Source: Paenibacillus_AB hodogayensis
Lineage (GTDB): Bacteria; Bacillota; Bacilli; Paenibacillales; NBRC-103111
Assembly: GCF_039536325.1 (NCBI RefSeq)
Contig: NZ_BAAAYO010000007.1
Location: 116,986 to 180,985, forward strand
DNA length: 64,000 nt
Reading direction: 5' to 3'
Shown here: one piece after another, positions 1 through 8,143 of the stretch
Layout: every line of letters starts with the position of its first letter
How positions within the stretch are numbered: the first letter of the stretch is position 1
Notes under the pieces: model-generated
Told to the model about the DNA's origin: nothing
The model's input: only the letters and a program-made list of their open reading frames with translations
The model's database searches: none
Made by a program: the position numbers and the translations under genes

Positions 1-1530
1 GCGGAAATCCCGCTGGCCGATACGGGCAACCGGATTCGGTTGCTGTTCGGAGACGAGCCCGGGGAGTGGGAAAGCTGGGACGAGGAACTGACCGTCGAGC
101 TTGGACCCGAGCAGGTGCTCGTTTACCGAATCACCCCGTTTCAGTCCGATGTTCAAAAGGCAATCCAAGCGATGTTGGATGGAGAAGTTCTGCTGTCGCA
201 TACGCATTGGCAGCAGGAAGCCGGCGATTTGTCGACTAGCCTGGAATCCATACAGCAAGCGTTGACCGCTGCGGTTCCGGACATGGACATGGTGGCGGGC
301 ATGGCCAGCCAAGCCTTAAACGACACGGTCATTTTGAAGTCATGGGTCGAAGGGCAAAACGATACTGTGCTGGAGGGCAAACGGGAATTGCTGCTCGCGC
401 TGCTGGATGATCTGTATGAGAGATTGCTGCCGATCGCGAGATCGACCATGCGAGTGGAGATACAGCCGTTCGCCGCAGCGAAGGTGTCGGGGGAGACGGC
501 GACTGTACATGTGCACATACGTAACAGCGGCGCTGCGGCTGTCGAACCCTGGCTGCGCATTGACTGGCCGGACGTATTCGGGATCGCGCCGACGGAGAGG
601 GAGGTTGGTTCTGTCGCAAGCGAAGCTACAGCCTCCGACTCGGAGACGATCGTCATCCCGCATTCTGTTTTACCGGGTTCCTATACGGTCTCTACTTCGG
701 TCTACTTCCATCATCACGGTACGCCGCTCCATTTTACTGCCGATCGCACGCTTCGGATTGTGCCGCTGCTTGAGGCAAAGCTGACACCGGAATCGATCGA
801 TACAAAGAAAAGCGGTGCTTATCCGTTCGCGATTGAGCTTAAGAACGGCTCGGCCGAACCGATCACTGTGGAGTTGGCTCGGACGGTCACTGGCGGCTTG
901 ACGGCCGAATTGGCGGAAGCGGTAACGCTCTCCGGGCGAGAGACGAGGACGGTGCAGGGGAATGCGATTGTTCCAAGCGTGACGCGGGGCGTCTATACAC
1001 TGTCGGTTGTACCCAAGGTAAATGATGCGGTCTATGGTTATCTGCCGCTGACGATCCGTATTGATACGAACAAGGTGTACAACGGGGGCTTCGAAACAGC
1101 CAAAGCTACTGATCCGGGTATCCCGGACGGTTGGCATATGCGTGTGGGCGTGTGGGATCGCACGACGGCTCGCAGCGGATCGGCGTCGGCCAAACTGAAC
1201 CCGGACGTAAGCAACAGCTGGAATGTCATCAACACGGGCGTAGGCAGAGAAATGCCGGTTACGTCAGGGCGGCAGTATACGTTGTCCGGGTGGGTGAAGA
1301 ACGGTTCGACCTCCGGGGCCGTGGAGCTGGGCATCCGGCAAATTGATGCGACCGGCGCGTCTGTGCAGTACGATTGGGCGGAGGCGGTGCCGCACGGAGA
1401 CTGGGTCCAGGTGCAGACAACCTTTACTGCGCAGCCGCAGACGAGGCAAGTCGCTGTCTACTTCAAGATGGACCAGCAGACCAACGGACCGGCCTGGGTC
1501 GATGACATTGAGGTTCACGAGCTGCCGTAG
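1..1530 (+). CDS. 3' part of a modular secreted carbohydrate-active protein with C-terminal carbohydrate-binding module
   Basis: The reading frame is open from the first base, so the start lies outside the window; 509 residues are visible. The first 40 residues end in a VELGPEQVLVYRI strand typical of the beta-sandwich that closes a glycoside hydrolase TIM barrel. Two Ig-like segments (about residues 150-240 and 250-350) follow, resembling NEW3/APHP-type domains. Residues about 360-505, beginning NGGFE and ending WVDDIEVHELP, look like a CBM4/9-type jelly-roll module. The role is inferred as extracellular polysaccharide binding or breakdown; the catalytic family cannot be named because its domain is cut off. 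It fits the other secreted carbohydrate genes of the window. Confidence 0.75.
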   Translation, partial: AEIPLADTGNRIRLLFGDEPGEWESWDEELTVELGPEQVLVYRITPFQSDVQKAIQAMLDGEVLLSHTHWQQEAGDLSTSLESIQQALTAAVPDMDMVAGMASQALNDTVILKSWVEGQNDTVLEGKRELLLALLDDLYERLLPIARSTMRVEIQPFAAAKVSGETATVHVHIRNSGAAAVEPWLRIDWPDVFGIAPTEREVGSVASEATASDSETIVIPHSVLPGSYTVSTSVYFHHHGTPLHFTADRTLRIVPLLEAKLTPESIDTKKSGAYPFAIELKNGSAEPITVELARTVTGGLTAELAEAVTLSGRETRTVQGNAIVPSVTRGVYTLSVVPKVNDAVYGYLPLTIRIDTNKVYNGGFETAKATDPGIPDGWHMRVGVWDRTTARSGSASAKLNPDVSNSWNVINTGVGREMPVTSGRQYTLSGWVKNGSTSGAVELGIRQIDATGASVQYDWAEAVPHGDWVQVQTTFTAQPQTRQVAVYFKMDQQTNGPAWVDDIEVHELP

Positions 1531-1587
1531 TACCAAGCGAGAATCTGAAAGTAAGGCTGCTATTTCTGCAATGTCCAATTGCACAGC

Positions 1588-1616
1588 ACCAGCGCGCTAT
1601 GCGCGCTGGTATGTTT
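1588..1616 (+). terminator. hairpin downstream of the CBM protein
   Basis: Perfect 10-bp inverted repeat (ACCAGCGCGC and GCGCGCTGGT around a TAT loop, 1588-1610) followed by a weak T-rich stretch. It is the first of two hairpins after the stop codon at 1530. Confidence 0.45.
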
Positions 1617-1644
1617 ATTTCGATACACCTCAATGATGGCGACG

Positions 1645-1683
1645 CCGCTAGACGCTAACCCGTTGTCTAGCGGATACTTTTTT
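1645..1683 (+). terminator. rho-independent terminator
   Basis: Nine-base arms CCGCTAGAC (1645-1653) and GTCTAGCGG (1665-1673) are followed by ATAC and seven T residues. This is the stronger terminator for the gene ending at 1530. Confidence 0.8.
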
Positions 1684-1793
1684 AAAGCAGCTCCAAGATA
1701 AAGCCTGGCTCAAAACCGAAATCAGCGCTTGATCCATGACAATGTTGACTGGAGCGCACAGGGAGAGAAGGTCGTTGGAAGGAAGGCCGCCGC

Positions 1794-1962
1794 TTTGTAC
1801 GATATTTCACACAGGAAACGGTCTCTTCCAGGCAATGACGAGTGAATACCGTACAAATTTTCGCTTTTTGAATGCCGCGTCTTGCTTTTTGTACGATTTT
1901 TCGCACAACAGGCATGAATTGGAATCGCTTTGGAGACAACTTGTGTGAAAAACCATACAAAT
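1794..1962. repeat. cluster of short intergenic repeats built on TTTGTACGATTTTTC-type motif
   Basis: Two direct copies (TTTGTACGATATTTCACACA at 1794-1813 and TTTGTACGATTTTTCGCACA at 1888-1907) alternate with two inverted relatives (GTACAAATTTTCGC at 1851-1864 and TTGTGTGAAAAACCATACAA at 1941-1960). The stretch carries small overlapping open frames on both strands but none with a convincing start or known family. It reads as a BIME/REP-like intergenic element, not as a gene. Confidence 0.55.
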
Positions 1963-2008
1963 CTCTTCATGTTTCATAAGACGTTAGGGACGAAGAGGCC
2001 CACTGGCC

Positions 2009-2161
2009 CTTCATCTTCGCGTCCATTTCATCTATTTCTACAACCCTCACAGACCACAAAGAAAATTAAATTAAACAAGCTGACTCCGGTAGAGTACCGG
2101 TGCCAGCTTGTTTAATAGGGTTTTTCATAACTGTCCACTAAATTGGGTTTTGACCTCCAGA
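2009..2161 (+). pseudogene. 3' remnant of an IS3-family OrfB transposase with part of the IS right end
   Basis: One frame (from about 2009) reads ...FIYFYNPHRPQRKLN and then stops; the next frame continues KLTPVEYRCQLV to a stop at 2115. Together they match the well-known C-terminus of IS3/IS150-group OrfB (FYN..RPQ..L..LTPVEYR). The break is a 5-bp duplication, AAATT at 2063-2067 repeated at 2068-2072; removing one copy restores RPQRKLNKLTPVEYR. The following 2129-2161 (AACTGTCCACTAAATTGGG...) resembles the non-coding right end of such elements. A 12-bp inverted repeat (2071-2082 with 2104-2115) lies inside the remnant. No upstream transposase sequence is left. Confidence 0.65.
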
Positions 2162-2227
2162 ACGGCATTGGATGTCGGAAGCTTTGCTTCTGTCATTCAT
2201 GAATCCAGGAGCGGCCCGAGCCGTGTA

Positions 2228-3601
2228 TTACGGACGATTCCGCGGATACGATACGGCGAACAGAATGCCTCCGCACGCCAAGAGCGCGATAAAAACGAGC
2301 ATCATATTGCTGTAAAGCCCGCCCGCCGGAGCGGTTACCGTCGAGAGCAGAGGGGAGCTCAGCCACGGCCGGGTCAGCATTCCGCCCACGCCGGCAATGC
2401 CGATCCCTTCCGCCAGGAAGCAGGCAAAGTTGAGCATGCCCATGCCGGAGCCCGCTTCGTCCGGATTCAGCGTTCGGGCCACGCTGGCCGAGACGACGGT
2501 TTTGACAAACGAAAGTCCGCCGAACGTCAAGATCATGACGCCTGCAATGAGCCACGACGCGCGGTCCGCAAAGAACAGGACGATCAGAAAACCGGCGGCA
2601 ACCATGCCGAGCCCGGTCAGCATCGTGACTGTATGCCCCCGGCGATCTGCCAGCATTCCTCCGAGCATACCGAACAGAATGACGCTAAGCGTGCCCGGGA
2701 ACAAAATGGCGCTTCCGATCAGGCCGGTCGGCATCTGGTATACCGCTCTCATCAGATAAGGCACCATGGCGATAAAACCGGCGACCGTTCCGAGCAGCAA
2801 AGCCCCATTGAGCACACCGGCGATATACCTTTTGTTCCGAAACAGGAAAGGCTCCAGAAACGGGGCTTGCCGCCGTCGGGTATGCAGCGCAAGAAGCGCG
2901 AATAGCACGAGGCTTGCCGCCAAGTACAGCCAGTGGAACAGCGTCATGAACAGCGCAAACGCCAGGATGCCGCCGGACAGCAGCACCGCCCCCGCAAGAT
3001 CGAAGCTTTTGTTGTCTGAAGGTTTGTCCGCAGTCTCGCCGGGCAGCGTGCGGAGAACGAAAGGAAGGGCCAGCAGCGCAAGCAGCGGCGGCGCAAATAA
3101 CAAGGACCAGTGCATATACCCGGAGATTCCGCCTCCGATGACCGGACCCAGCCCTTCTCCGAAAGCAACCACGGAGCCGATCAGGCCGAATGCCTTGCCC
3201 TGTCTGTCCGGCTCGACGACCTTGACGATCATGACCATAATGAGCGATGGAACAGCCGCAGCGCCGGCTCCTTGCAAAAAGCGCCCCGCGAGCACGCCCG
3301 GATACCAGGAATGACAGAGCAGCCCCACGATCGAACCAAAGCCATAGGTGAGCATGCCGAACAACAGCAGCTTTCGCATCCCCGTATATTCCAATATTCG
3401 GGCATACACGACCACGCCGATAGCGAAGGAAAGCGAGAAGCAGGTGCTGGTCCAATTGGCCGCCGAAGGCGCAATTTGAAACGCAGCTGCAATATCCGGC
3501 AAGGAAACGTTAAACATCGTTTCGTTCATGACGCTGAAAAACGTCAACAAGCTCAGCCAGAAGATGAATTGGGATGAATAGATTGGTTTATGATGTTGCA
3601 C
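2228..3601 (-). CDS. Tet(L)/Tet(K)-like 14-helix MFS efflux transporter
   Basis: 457 residues with about 14 hydrophobic segments, the size of DHA2-type drug:H+ antiporters. The N-terminus FFSVMNETMFNVSLPDIAAA, the RFLQGAGAAAVPSL and GKAFGLIGSVVAFGEGLGP motifs (antiporter motif C) and GGLSFVKTVVS closely follow Tet(L) and Tet(K) tetracycline exporters as I know them, so drug efflux at the membrane is likely; tetracycline itself is an inference. The start is GTG at 3601. Upstream lies a 14-codon leader ORF and competing hairpins that could hide the ribosome binding site, the arrangement used for antibiotic-induced translation attenuation in Gram-positive tet and erm genes. It is transcribed alone, convergent to the IS3 remnant. 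Confidence 0.85.
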   Translation of the reverse strand: MQHHKPIYSSQFIFWLSLLTFFSVMNETMFNVSLPDIAAAFQIAPSAANWTSTCFSLSFAIGVVVYARILEYTGMRKLLLFGMLTYGFGSIVGLLCHSWYPGVLAGRFLQGAGAAAVPSLIMVMIVKVVEPDRQGKAFGLIGSVVAFGEGLGPVIGGGISGYMHWSLLFAPPLLALLALPFVLRTLPGETADKPSDNKSFDLAGAVLLSGGILAFALFMTLFHWLYLAASLVLFALLALHTRRRQAPFLEPFLFRNKRYIAGVLNGALLLGTVAGFIAMVPYLMRAVYQMPTGLIGSAILFPGTLSVILFGMLGGMLADRRGHTVTMLTGLGMVAAGFLIVLFFADRASWLIAGVMILTFGGLSFVKTVVSASVARTLNPDEAGSGMGMLNFACFLAEGIGIAGVGGMLTRPWLSSPLLSTVTAPAGGLYSNMMLVFIALLACGGILFAVSYPRNRP

Positions 3602-3611
3602 TTGCTCCGTA

Positions 3612-3668
3612 CCCCTTTACCAGGAAGGGGAGCCGCAGTTTATAGGGTCATTGATGCGTTATCCCCTT
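3612..3668 (-). promoter_or_regulatory. translation attenuator with mutually exclusive hairpins
   Basis: On the minus strand three segments occur in order: AAGGGGA in the end of the leader (complement of 3662-3668), TCCCCTT (complement of 3625-3631) and AAGGGG (complement of 3612-3617), the last being the likely ribosome binding site of the GTG at 3601. Segment 2 can pair with segment 3 (6 bp, 7-nt loop, site hidden) or with segment 1 (7 bp, site open). A ribosome slowed early in the leader would favour the open form. The base pairing is seen; the induction logic is inferred from known tet and erm attenuators. Confidence 0.6.
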
Positions 3669-3703
3669 AAGGTGTACCCTTTTGTCATGATCATTTGCCG
3701 CAT
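3659..3703 (-). CDS. 14-residue regulatory leader peptide of the efflux gene
   Basis: A short ORF reading MRQMIMTKGYTLRG then TAA, preceded by a full AGGAGG Shine-Dalgarno (3713-3718) nine bases upstream of its ATG. It lies between the promoter and the efflux gene and ends 57 bases before the GTG. Its last codons contain AAGGGG, which can pair with the CCCCTT that otherwise masks the efflux ribosome binding site. It probably acts in cis through ribosome position and not as a product. Confidence 0.65.
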   Translation of the reverse strand: MRQMIMTKGYTLRG

Positions 3704-3746
3704 AGAAGAAAACCTCCTGATAAAAATGTAAAAATAAAACAAAGCT

Positions 3747-3775
3747 ATTATAGCATAGCCCACTGCATGATGTAA
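3747..3775 (-). promoter_or_regulatory. sigma-A type promoter of the efflux gene
   Basis: Minus-strand -35 TTACAT (complement of 3770-3775), 17-bp spacer, and a perfect -10 TATAAT (complement of 3747-3752). It sits about 40 bases upstream of the leader ORF, consistent with a leader-containing transcript. Confidence 0.75.
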
Positions 3776-3920
3776 GCCGCATTCCTTGCACGTGTTCAAC
3801 GTGTTTGATAGTCCGATGGAAGGCCTGGTAGGATGTTCACTCTCCGTTCATACTAATATGGTACCTTTTACTTACAGTCGCGACTTGGCAATCAAAATAC
3901 CGGAATGCTGGAGGCTTGTC

Positions 3921-5867
3921 ATGTCACCCTTAATTAAAAAAGTAGTCGCTTTGATCGCATTGCTCACGCTGCTGTTCGGCGGAGCGTGGATGTTCGCGCC
4001 CCAAACCCGGGCCGCTGCGCCGGTGTCGTCGACTCCGGAGCGGGGAGCGGCGGATTTAAACGATGCGACCGCGCTTAGCGCATTTATCGATGATATCATG
4101 AAAACGCATATGGACAGCTTTACCATCCCTGGCGCCGTTATCTCAATCGTCAAGGACGGGAAGCCGCTGTTCGCGAAAGGATACGGGCATTCCGATATCG
4201 CCGTAAGCAAGCCCGTAGACCCGGAAACAAGTCTGTTCCGGATCGCTTCCACCACGAAGCTATTTACGTGGACGGCCGTCATGCAACTGGTCGAGCAGGG
4301 CAAGATCGATCTGGATGCCGACGTCAATACTTATTTAAAGACGTTGACCATTCCCCAAACGTATCCCCAGCCGATTACGATGCGCCACCTTATGACCCAT
4401 ACCGCCGGGTTTGAAGAAGGAGGCGTAGGCTATCAAATTACGACAGACTCTCAAAAATTGCCGGGCTCGATCTCGGATACGCTTGCTAAGCATATGCTGA
4501 AGCGCGTTCGGCCTCCGGGCGAGATGGCCGCTTATTCCAATTACGGCGCTTCGTTGGCCGGGCTGATTGTCGAAGAGGTTAGCGGTCTTTCTTATAATGA
4601 TTACGTTCAAACCCATATCTTCGATACGCTCGGCATGAAATACGCGACTGTCCACGAGCCGGTCCCGGCTCGTTTGCAGCCTTTTGCGGTAACGGGTTAC
4701 TCATGGGAGAACGGTCGATTCGCGACCAAACCGGCTACCTACGAGGGCGGGTTTCGTCCCGCCGGTTCGGGTACGGTCTCAGCGCTGGACATGGCCCGGT
4801 TCATGATCGCCCATCTGCAGAACGGACAATATGGCAGCAACCGAATCCTGAAACCGGAAACGGCGAGATTGATGCATTCGCCCGCTTTTCAGTTCGATCC
4901 GCGTCTGCCGGGCATGGATCTCGGCTTCTACGAGCTAAACATGAACGGGCAGCGCGTCATTTCCCATGGGGGCGCTGATCCGCTATTCATTACCGAACTG
5001 TATCTCGTACCGGAGCAGCAAATCGGCCTTTTCGTATCCTATAGCGGCGGCGATGGGGGAGCGGCCTCGGAAGGGTTGTCGAAAGCTTTTTTCGACCGTT
5101 ATTTTCCGGTGCGAGAAGGCTCCGTCCCGCCGGTATCGGCCGAGCTAGAGAAGGACGTGGAGAAATACGCCGGGTCTTATCAGTTCACGCGAAGGAACCA
5201 TTCGCATATAGATAAGTTTTTCAGCATGATGTCGCAGTTTAACATCAAGGCATCGGGCAACCGGTTATCCTTGGGAAGCGGCGCCGAGCAACAGCTGTAT
5301 GCACCCATCGGTCCGAATTTGTTTCAGGAAGTAGGAGGCGCGCACCAGATCGGGTTCCGCACCGATTCGTCGGGAAAGGTCACCCATATGGCTTTGGATT
5401 TTCTTTCGTATATGCCGCTCGAACGGACGCCTTTGCTTGATCGCTCTCAATTCTGGTATGCTTTACTCGGTATTTCGGGGATATTGTTTCTTAGCGCGCT
5501 GTCGGCGCTTGTTGTTTGCAGACGCCGGATCAAGACGATGCCGAAACCGCAGAAGCGGGCCATAGTGCTATCGGCGGTTGCCTCCGGCTGGGCATTGGCC
5601 ACTTGCGTCGCTACGGTCGTTATCGTCTTGGGCATGGACACGATGGAACGGCTTAGCGGCATCCCGTTATCGCTGCACCTTTACCTTGTTATGCCGTTAG
5701 TGCTTGTCGGACTAACAATTGTCTTGATCGGTTTATGTATACTGGGATGGGTCCGCCGCTATTGGACGCTGCCGGGTCGCGTGCATTATACGCTTGTAGC
5801 GTTATCGGCAGCAGGCACCAGCTTGTTTTTCTATCATTGGAACTTATTGGGGTGGCATTTTGGGTAA
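3921..5867 (+). CDS. serine hydrolase of the class C beta-lactamase/PBP4* type with C-terminal membrane domain
   Basis: 648 residues from ATG 3921, chosen because GGAGG lies six bases upstream and the protein then starts with a signal or anchor helix (residues about 6-25); the frame is open further upstream but without a site. Catalytic motifs of the beta-lactamase/transpeptidase-like fold are present: S110-T-T-K113, Y205-S-N and H349-G-G. After the roughly 400-residue extracellular domain and a small beta-domain there are four hydrophobic helices (about residues 510-645). This architecture is known in Bacillales membrane serine hydrolases of unclear substrate, possibly peptidoglycan peptides or beta-lactams. 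A two-component system follows after 29 bases, so it may be part of a cell-envelope sensing operon. Confidence 0.85.
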   Translation: MSPLIKKVVALIALLTLLFGGAWMFAPQTRAAAPVSSTPERGAADLNDATALSAFIDDIMKTHMDSFTIPGAVISIVKDGKPLFAKGYGHSDIAVSKPVDPETSLFRIASTTKLFTWTAVMQLVEQGKIDLDADVNTYLKTLTIPQTYPQPITMRHLMTHTAGFEEGGVGYQITTDSQKLPGSISDTLAKHMLKRVRPPGEMAAYSNYGASLAGLIVEEVSGLSYNDYVQTHIFDTLGMKYATVHEPVPARLQPFAVTGYSWENGRFATKPATYEGGFRPAGSGTVSALDMARFMIAHLQNGQYGSNRILKPETARLMHSPAFQFDPRLPGMDLGFYELNMNGQRVISHGGADPLFITELYLVPEQQIGLFVSYSGGDGGAASEGLSKAFFDRYFPVREGSVPPVSAELEKDVEKYAGSYQFTRRNHSHIDKFFSMMSQFNIKASGNRLSLGSGAEQQLYAPIGPNLFQEVGGAHQIGFRTDSSGKVTHMALDFLSYMPLERTPLLDRSQFWYALLGISGILFLSALSALVVCRRRIKTMPKPQKRAIVLSAVASGWALATCVATVVIVLGMDTMERLSGIPLSLHLYLVMPLVLVGLTIVLIGLCILGWVRRYWTLPGRVHYTLVALSAAGTSLFFYHWNLLGWHFG

Positions 5868-5896
5868 GCCCAAACCGCCCGTTCGGGAGGCTCGCG

Positions 5897-6571
5897 ATGA
5901 CCAAAATTTTAGTCGCGGATGACGATGACCGCATTCGGGAACTTATCACGTTGTTTTTGCGCAATGAAGGGTTTGACATCGTGACAGCGAGCGACGGGAT
6001 GGAAGCACTAGCGATCATGGAAGCATCGAGAATCGATCTGGTAATTCTCGACATCATGATGCCGAAGATGGATGGATGGGCATTATGCCAAGAGATCAAA
6101 CGGCTGAATTCGGATATTCCTGTCCTGATGGTGACGGTCAAGGGCGAACCGGGTCAAAAGGTGAAAGGCTTCCAGCTCGGGACGGACGATTACTTGACGA
6201 AGCCGTTCAACCCGCTGGAACTGGTGCTGCGCGTAAAAGCGCTGCTGAAACGGTATTTGATCGTATCCTCACAGATCATCCAATTGAACGGCATCGTATT
6301 GAACCGCCGCAACTTTCAAGTGATCCGAGGGGAAGAGATACTGAATCTGCCGCTAAAGGAGTTCGAGCTGCTATTCAAGCTGGCCAATCACCCGGGTCAG
6401 ATTTTTACCCGAGAAGAACTGATTGCGCATATATGGGGTCTCGATTACGAAGGCGACGACCGCACCGTCGATGTTCATATTAAACGGCTAAGGGAGCGGT
6501 TCGCCGGCGATTCTCGCCATTTCCAGATCGAAACGGCCCGCAGCCTCGGGTACAGGCTGGTCGTTCCATGA
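5897..6571 (+). CDS. OmpR/PhoB-family response regulator
   Basis: 224 residues from ATG 5897, with GGGAGG upstream. The receiver domain (1-115) has the acidic pocket DDDD at 8-11, phospho-acceptor D52 in DLVILDIMMPKMDG, and K102 in YLTKPFNP. The C-terminal winged helix (about 125-224) has the usual LPLKEFELLFKLANHPGQIF and DVHIKRLRERF motifs for DNA binding. The stop overlaps the kinase start (ATGA), so the pair is translationally coupled and is co-transcribed with the serine hydrolase. The target is presumably an envelope regulon that may include the operon itself. Confidence 0.95.
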   Translation: MTKILVADDDDRIRELITLFLRNEGFDIVTASDGMEALAIMEASRIDLVILDIMMPKMDGWALCQEIKRLNSDIPVLMVTVKGEPGQKVKGFQLGTDDYLTKPFNPLELVLRVKALLKRYLIVSSQIIQLNGIVLNRRNFQVIRGEEILNLPLKEFELLFKLANHPGQIFTREELIAHIWGLDYEGDDRTVDVHIKRLRERFAGDSRHFQIETARSLGYRLVVP

Positions 6572-7938
6572 TCAAAACCTTATACGTTCGCGTCATTTGC
6601 ACCTTTTTGGCGGTTATTCTTTTCAGCCTGATCGTCTCCTTTTATATCGGGCTGTTTGTATTCAAGAAAGAGATTAACCAAACGGGTCAAAACGATATGA
6701 TAGCGGCAGGCGAGGAGGTCATTCGTCTTTACGAGCAGTTGAAGCCCGCTGACCGCGAGGCGTTTTTGGCCAGTATGGTGAAATTATCCGCCTACCCGAT
6801 TCATATGTACGGATTGTCCGGCCAGGTTGCGTACTACGGATTGAAAGGTACAAAAAGCATTCAAATCGGGCCCGAAGCGGTACGGCAAGTACTGGAGGGA
6901 GGCGTTTACCGTTCTTCCGGCGATATCGCGTATATCGGCGTCCCGTTTTCGTACGACGGACAGCCTCATGCCATGTTTATGCAGTTTTCCCCGCAGAACG
7001 AAAACGTGATGAACCGGATGATAGGGTTCGTTCTGCTGCTGGTTCTGGTCATCGGCAGCCTCTGCATTCTGATTGCCGCCAGATATTTGGTGAAGCCCGT
7101 TCAAGCGTTGACGCGGGCGACCAAGCGGCTGGCGAAGGGCGACTTCGAGGTGGCGATCCAAACGAAACGTGCGGATGAAATAGGCGAATTGACCCAAAGC
7201 TTTAACGAAATGGCAAGCGAGCTTAAGCAGTTCGAGCAGATGCGGCAAGATTTCGTATCCAACGTTTCTCATGAAATTCAGACGCCGTTAACGTCTATAT
7301 CCGGGTTCGCCATCGCTATGAAGCATGGCGATCTGGTAGCGGAGAGCGATCGCAACTATTACTTGGACATCATTCTCGCAGAGAGCGAGCGGCTGTCCAG
7401 GCTGAGCGATCATTTGCTGAACCTCGCTTCGCTCGATTCGCAACACCATCCGTTCCACGCGGCGAACTACAATCTCGACGAGCAGATCAGGCAAGTCGTC
7501 GTGACGTGCGAGCCCCAATGGTCGGTCAAAGGATTGTCCATCGAGCTGGAGCTCGCCGATGCGGTCAAAATTACCGCGGACCGGGACCAGATGAACCAGG
7601 TGTGGATGAATGTGCTCGGCAACAGCATCAAGTTTACGCCGGACGGCGGGCGTATTGAAATAAGCCTGACCCGGACTCCGAAAGAAATCTGCTTCCGGAT
7701 TGACGACTCGGGGATCGGCATAGCGCCCGAGCATCTTGGCCACGTGTTCGAACGTTTCTACAAGACAGACCCTTCCCGCAATCGCAATGCGGGAGGCAAC
7801 GGCCTGGGGCTCGCCATCGCGAAAAAAATCGTGACCCTGCACGGCGGAACGATCGGGATCGATAGCCGGTTGGGGAGCGGCACGACAGTGGTTGTTCATT
7901 TGCCCAATAAGCCGGGCGGGGGCGGGGGGATGCTGTAG
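6568..7938 (+). CDS. membrane sensor histidine kinase
   Basis: 456 residues. Transmembrane helices at about 8-31 and 152-170 bracket an extracytoplasmic sensor of about 120 residues. A HAMP linker (about 172-225) is followed by a HisKA domain with phospho-acceptor H235 in VSNVSHEIQTPLTS, and an HATPase domain with N box (NVLGNSIKFTPDGG), G1 (DDSGIGI) and G2 (GNGLGLAIAKKIV). It overlaps the response regulator by four bases. The C-terminus ends in a glycine run encoded by a poly-G tract, a place where replication slippage could alter the last residues. Confidence 0.95.
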   Translation: MIKTLYVRVICTFLAVILFSLIVSFYIGLFVFKKEINQTGQNDMIAAGEEVIRLYEQLKPADREAFLASMVKLSAYPIHMYGLSGQVAYYGLKGTKSIQIGPEAVRQVLEGGVYRSSGDIAYIGVPFSYDGQPHAMFMQFSPQNENVMNRMIGFVLLLVLVIGSLCILIAARYLVKPVQALTRATKRLAKGDFEVAIQTKRADEIGELTQSFNEMASELKQFEQMRQDFVSNVSHEIQTPLTSISGFAIAMKHGDLVAESDRNYYLDIILAESERLSRLSDHLLNLASLDSQHHPFHAANYNLDEQIRQVVVTCEPQWSVKGLSIELELADAVKITADRDQMNQVWMNVLGNSIKFTPDGGRIEISLTRTPKEICFRIDDSGIGIAPEHLGHVFERFYKTDPSRNRNAGGNGLGLAIAKKIVTLHGGTIGIDSRLGSGTTVVVHLPNKPGGGGGML

Positions 7939-8143
7939 AGGTTCGAGTCCGCTTGCCAGTTGGGTTGGGGCGCGACGAATCGTTCGAGCGAATAGGCGGC
8001 ATTGCCTCGTTTAGCGTTTCCGTTCGGAACTATCGGCCTTTCTCAGACTGCTTCAATGTAAATGCGGATGATTAGATGGATTCATCTCGGATTGCCGGTT
8101 CTTATTAAACCCCATGTTCATTACCACTAATTCCCGGACATCC

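Noticed and set aside
2071..2115. 12-bp inverted repeat as a dedicated terminator
   Set aside because: It lies within the IS3 orfB coding remnant and its T run is weak, so it was not listed as a separate terminator.
2108..2905. 265-codon plus-strand frame antisense to the efflux gene
   Set aside because: Rich in R, H, Q and E without any domain; it is the mirror of the well-supported MFS gene.
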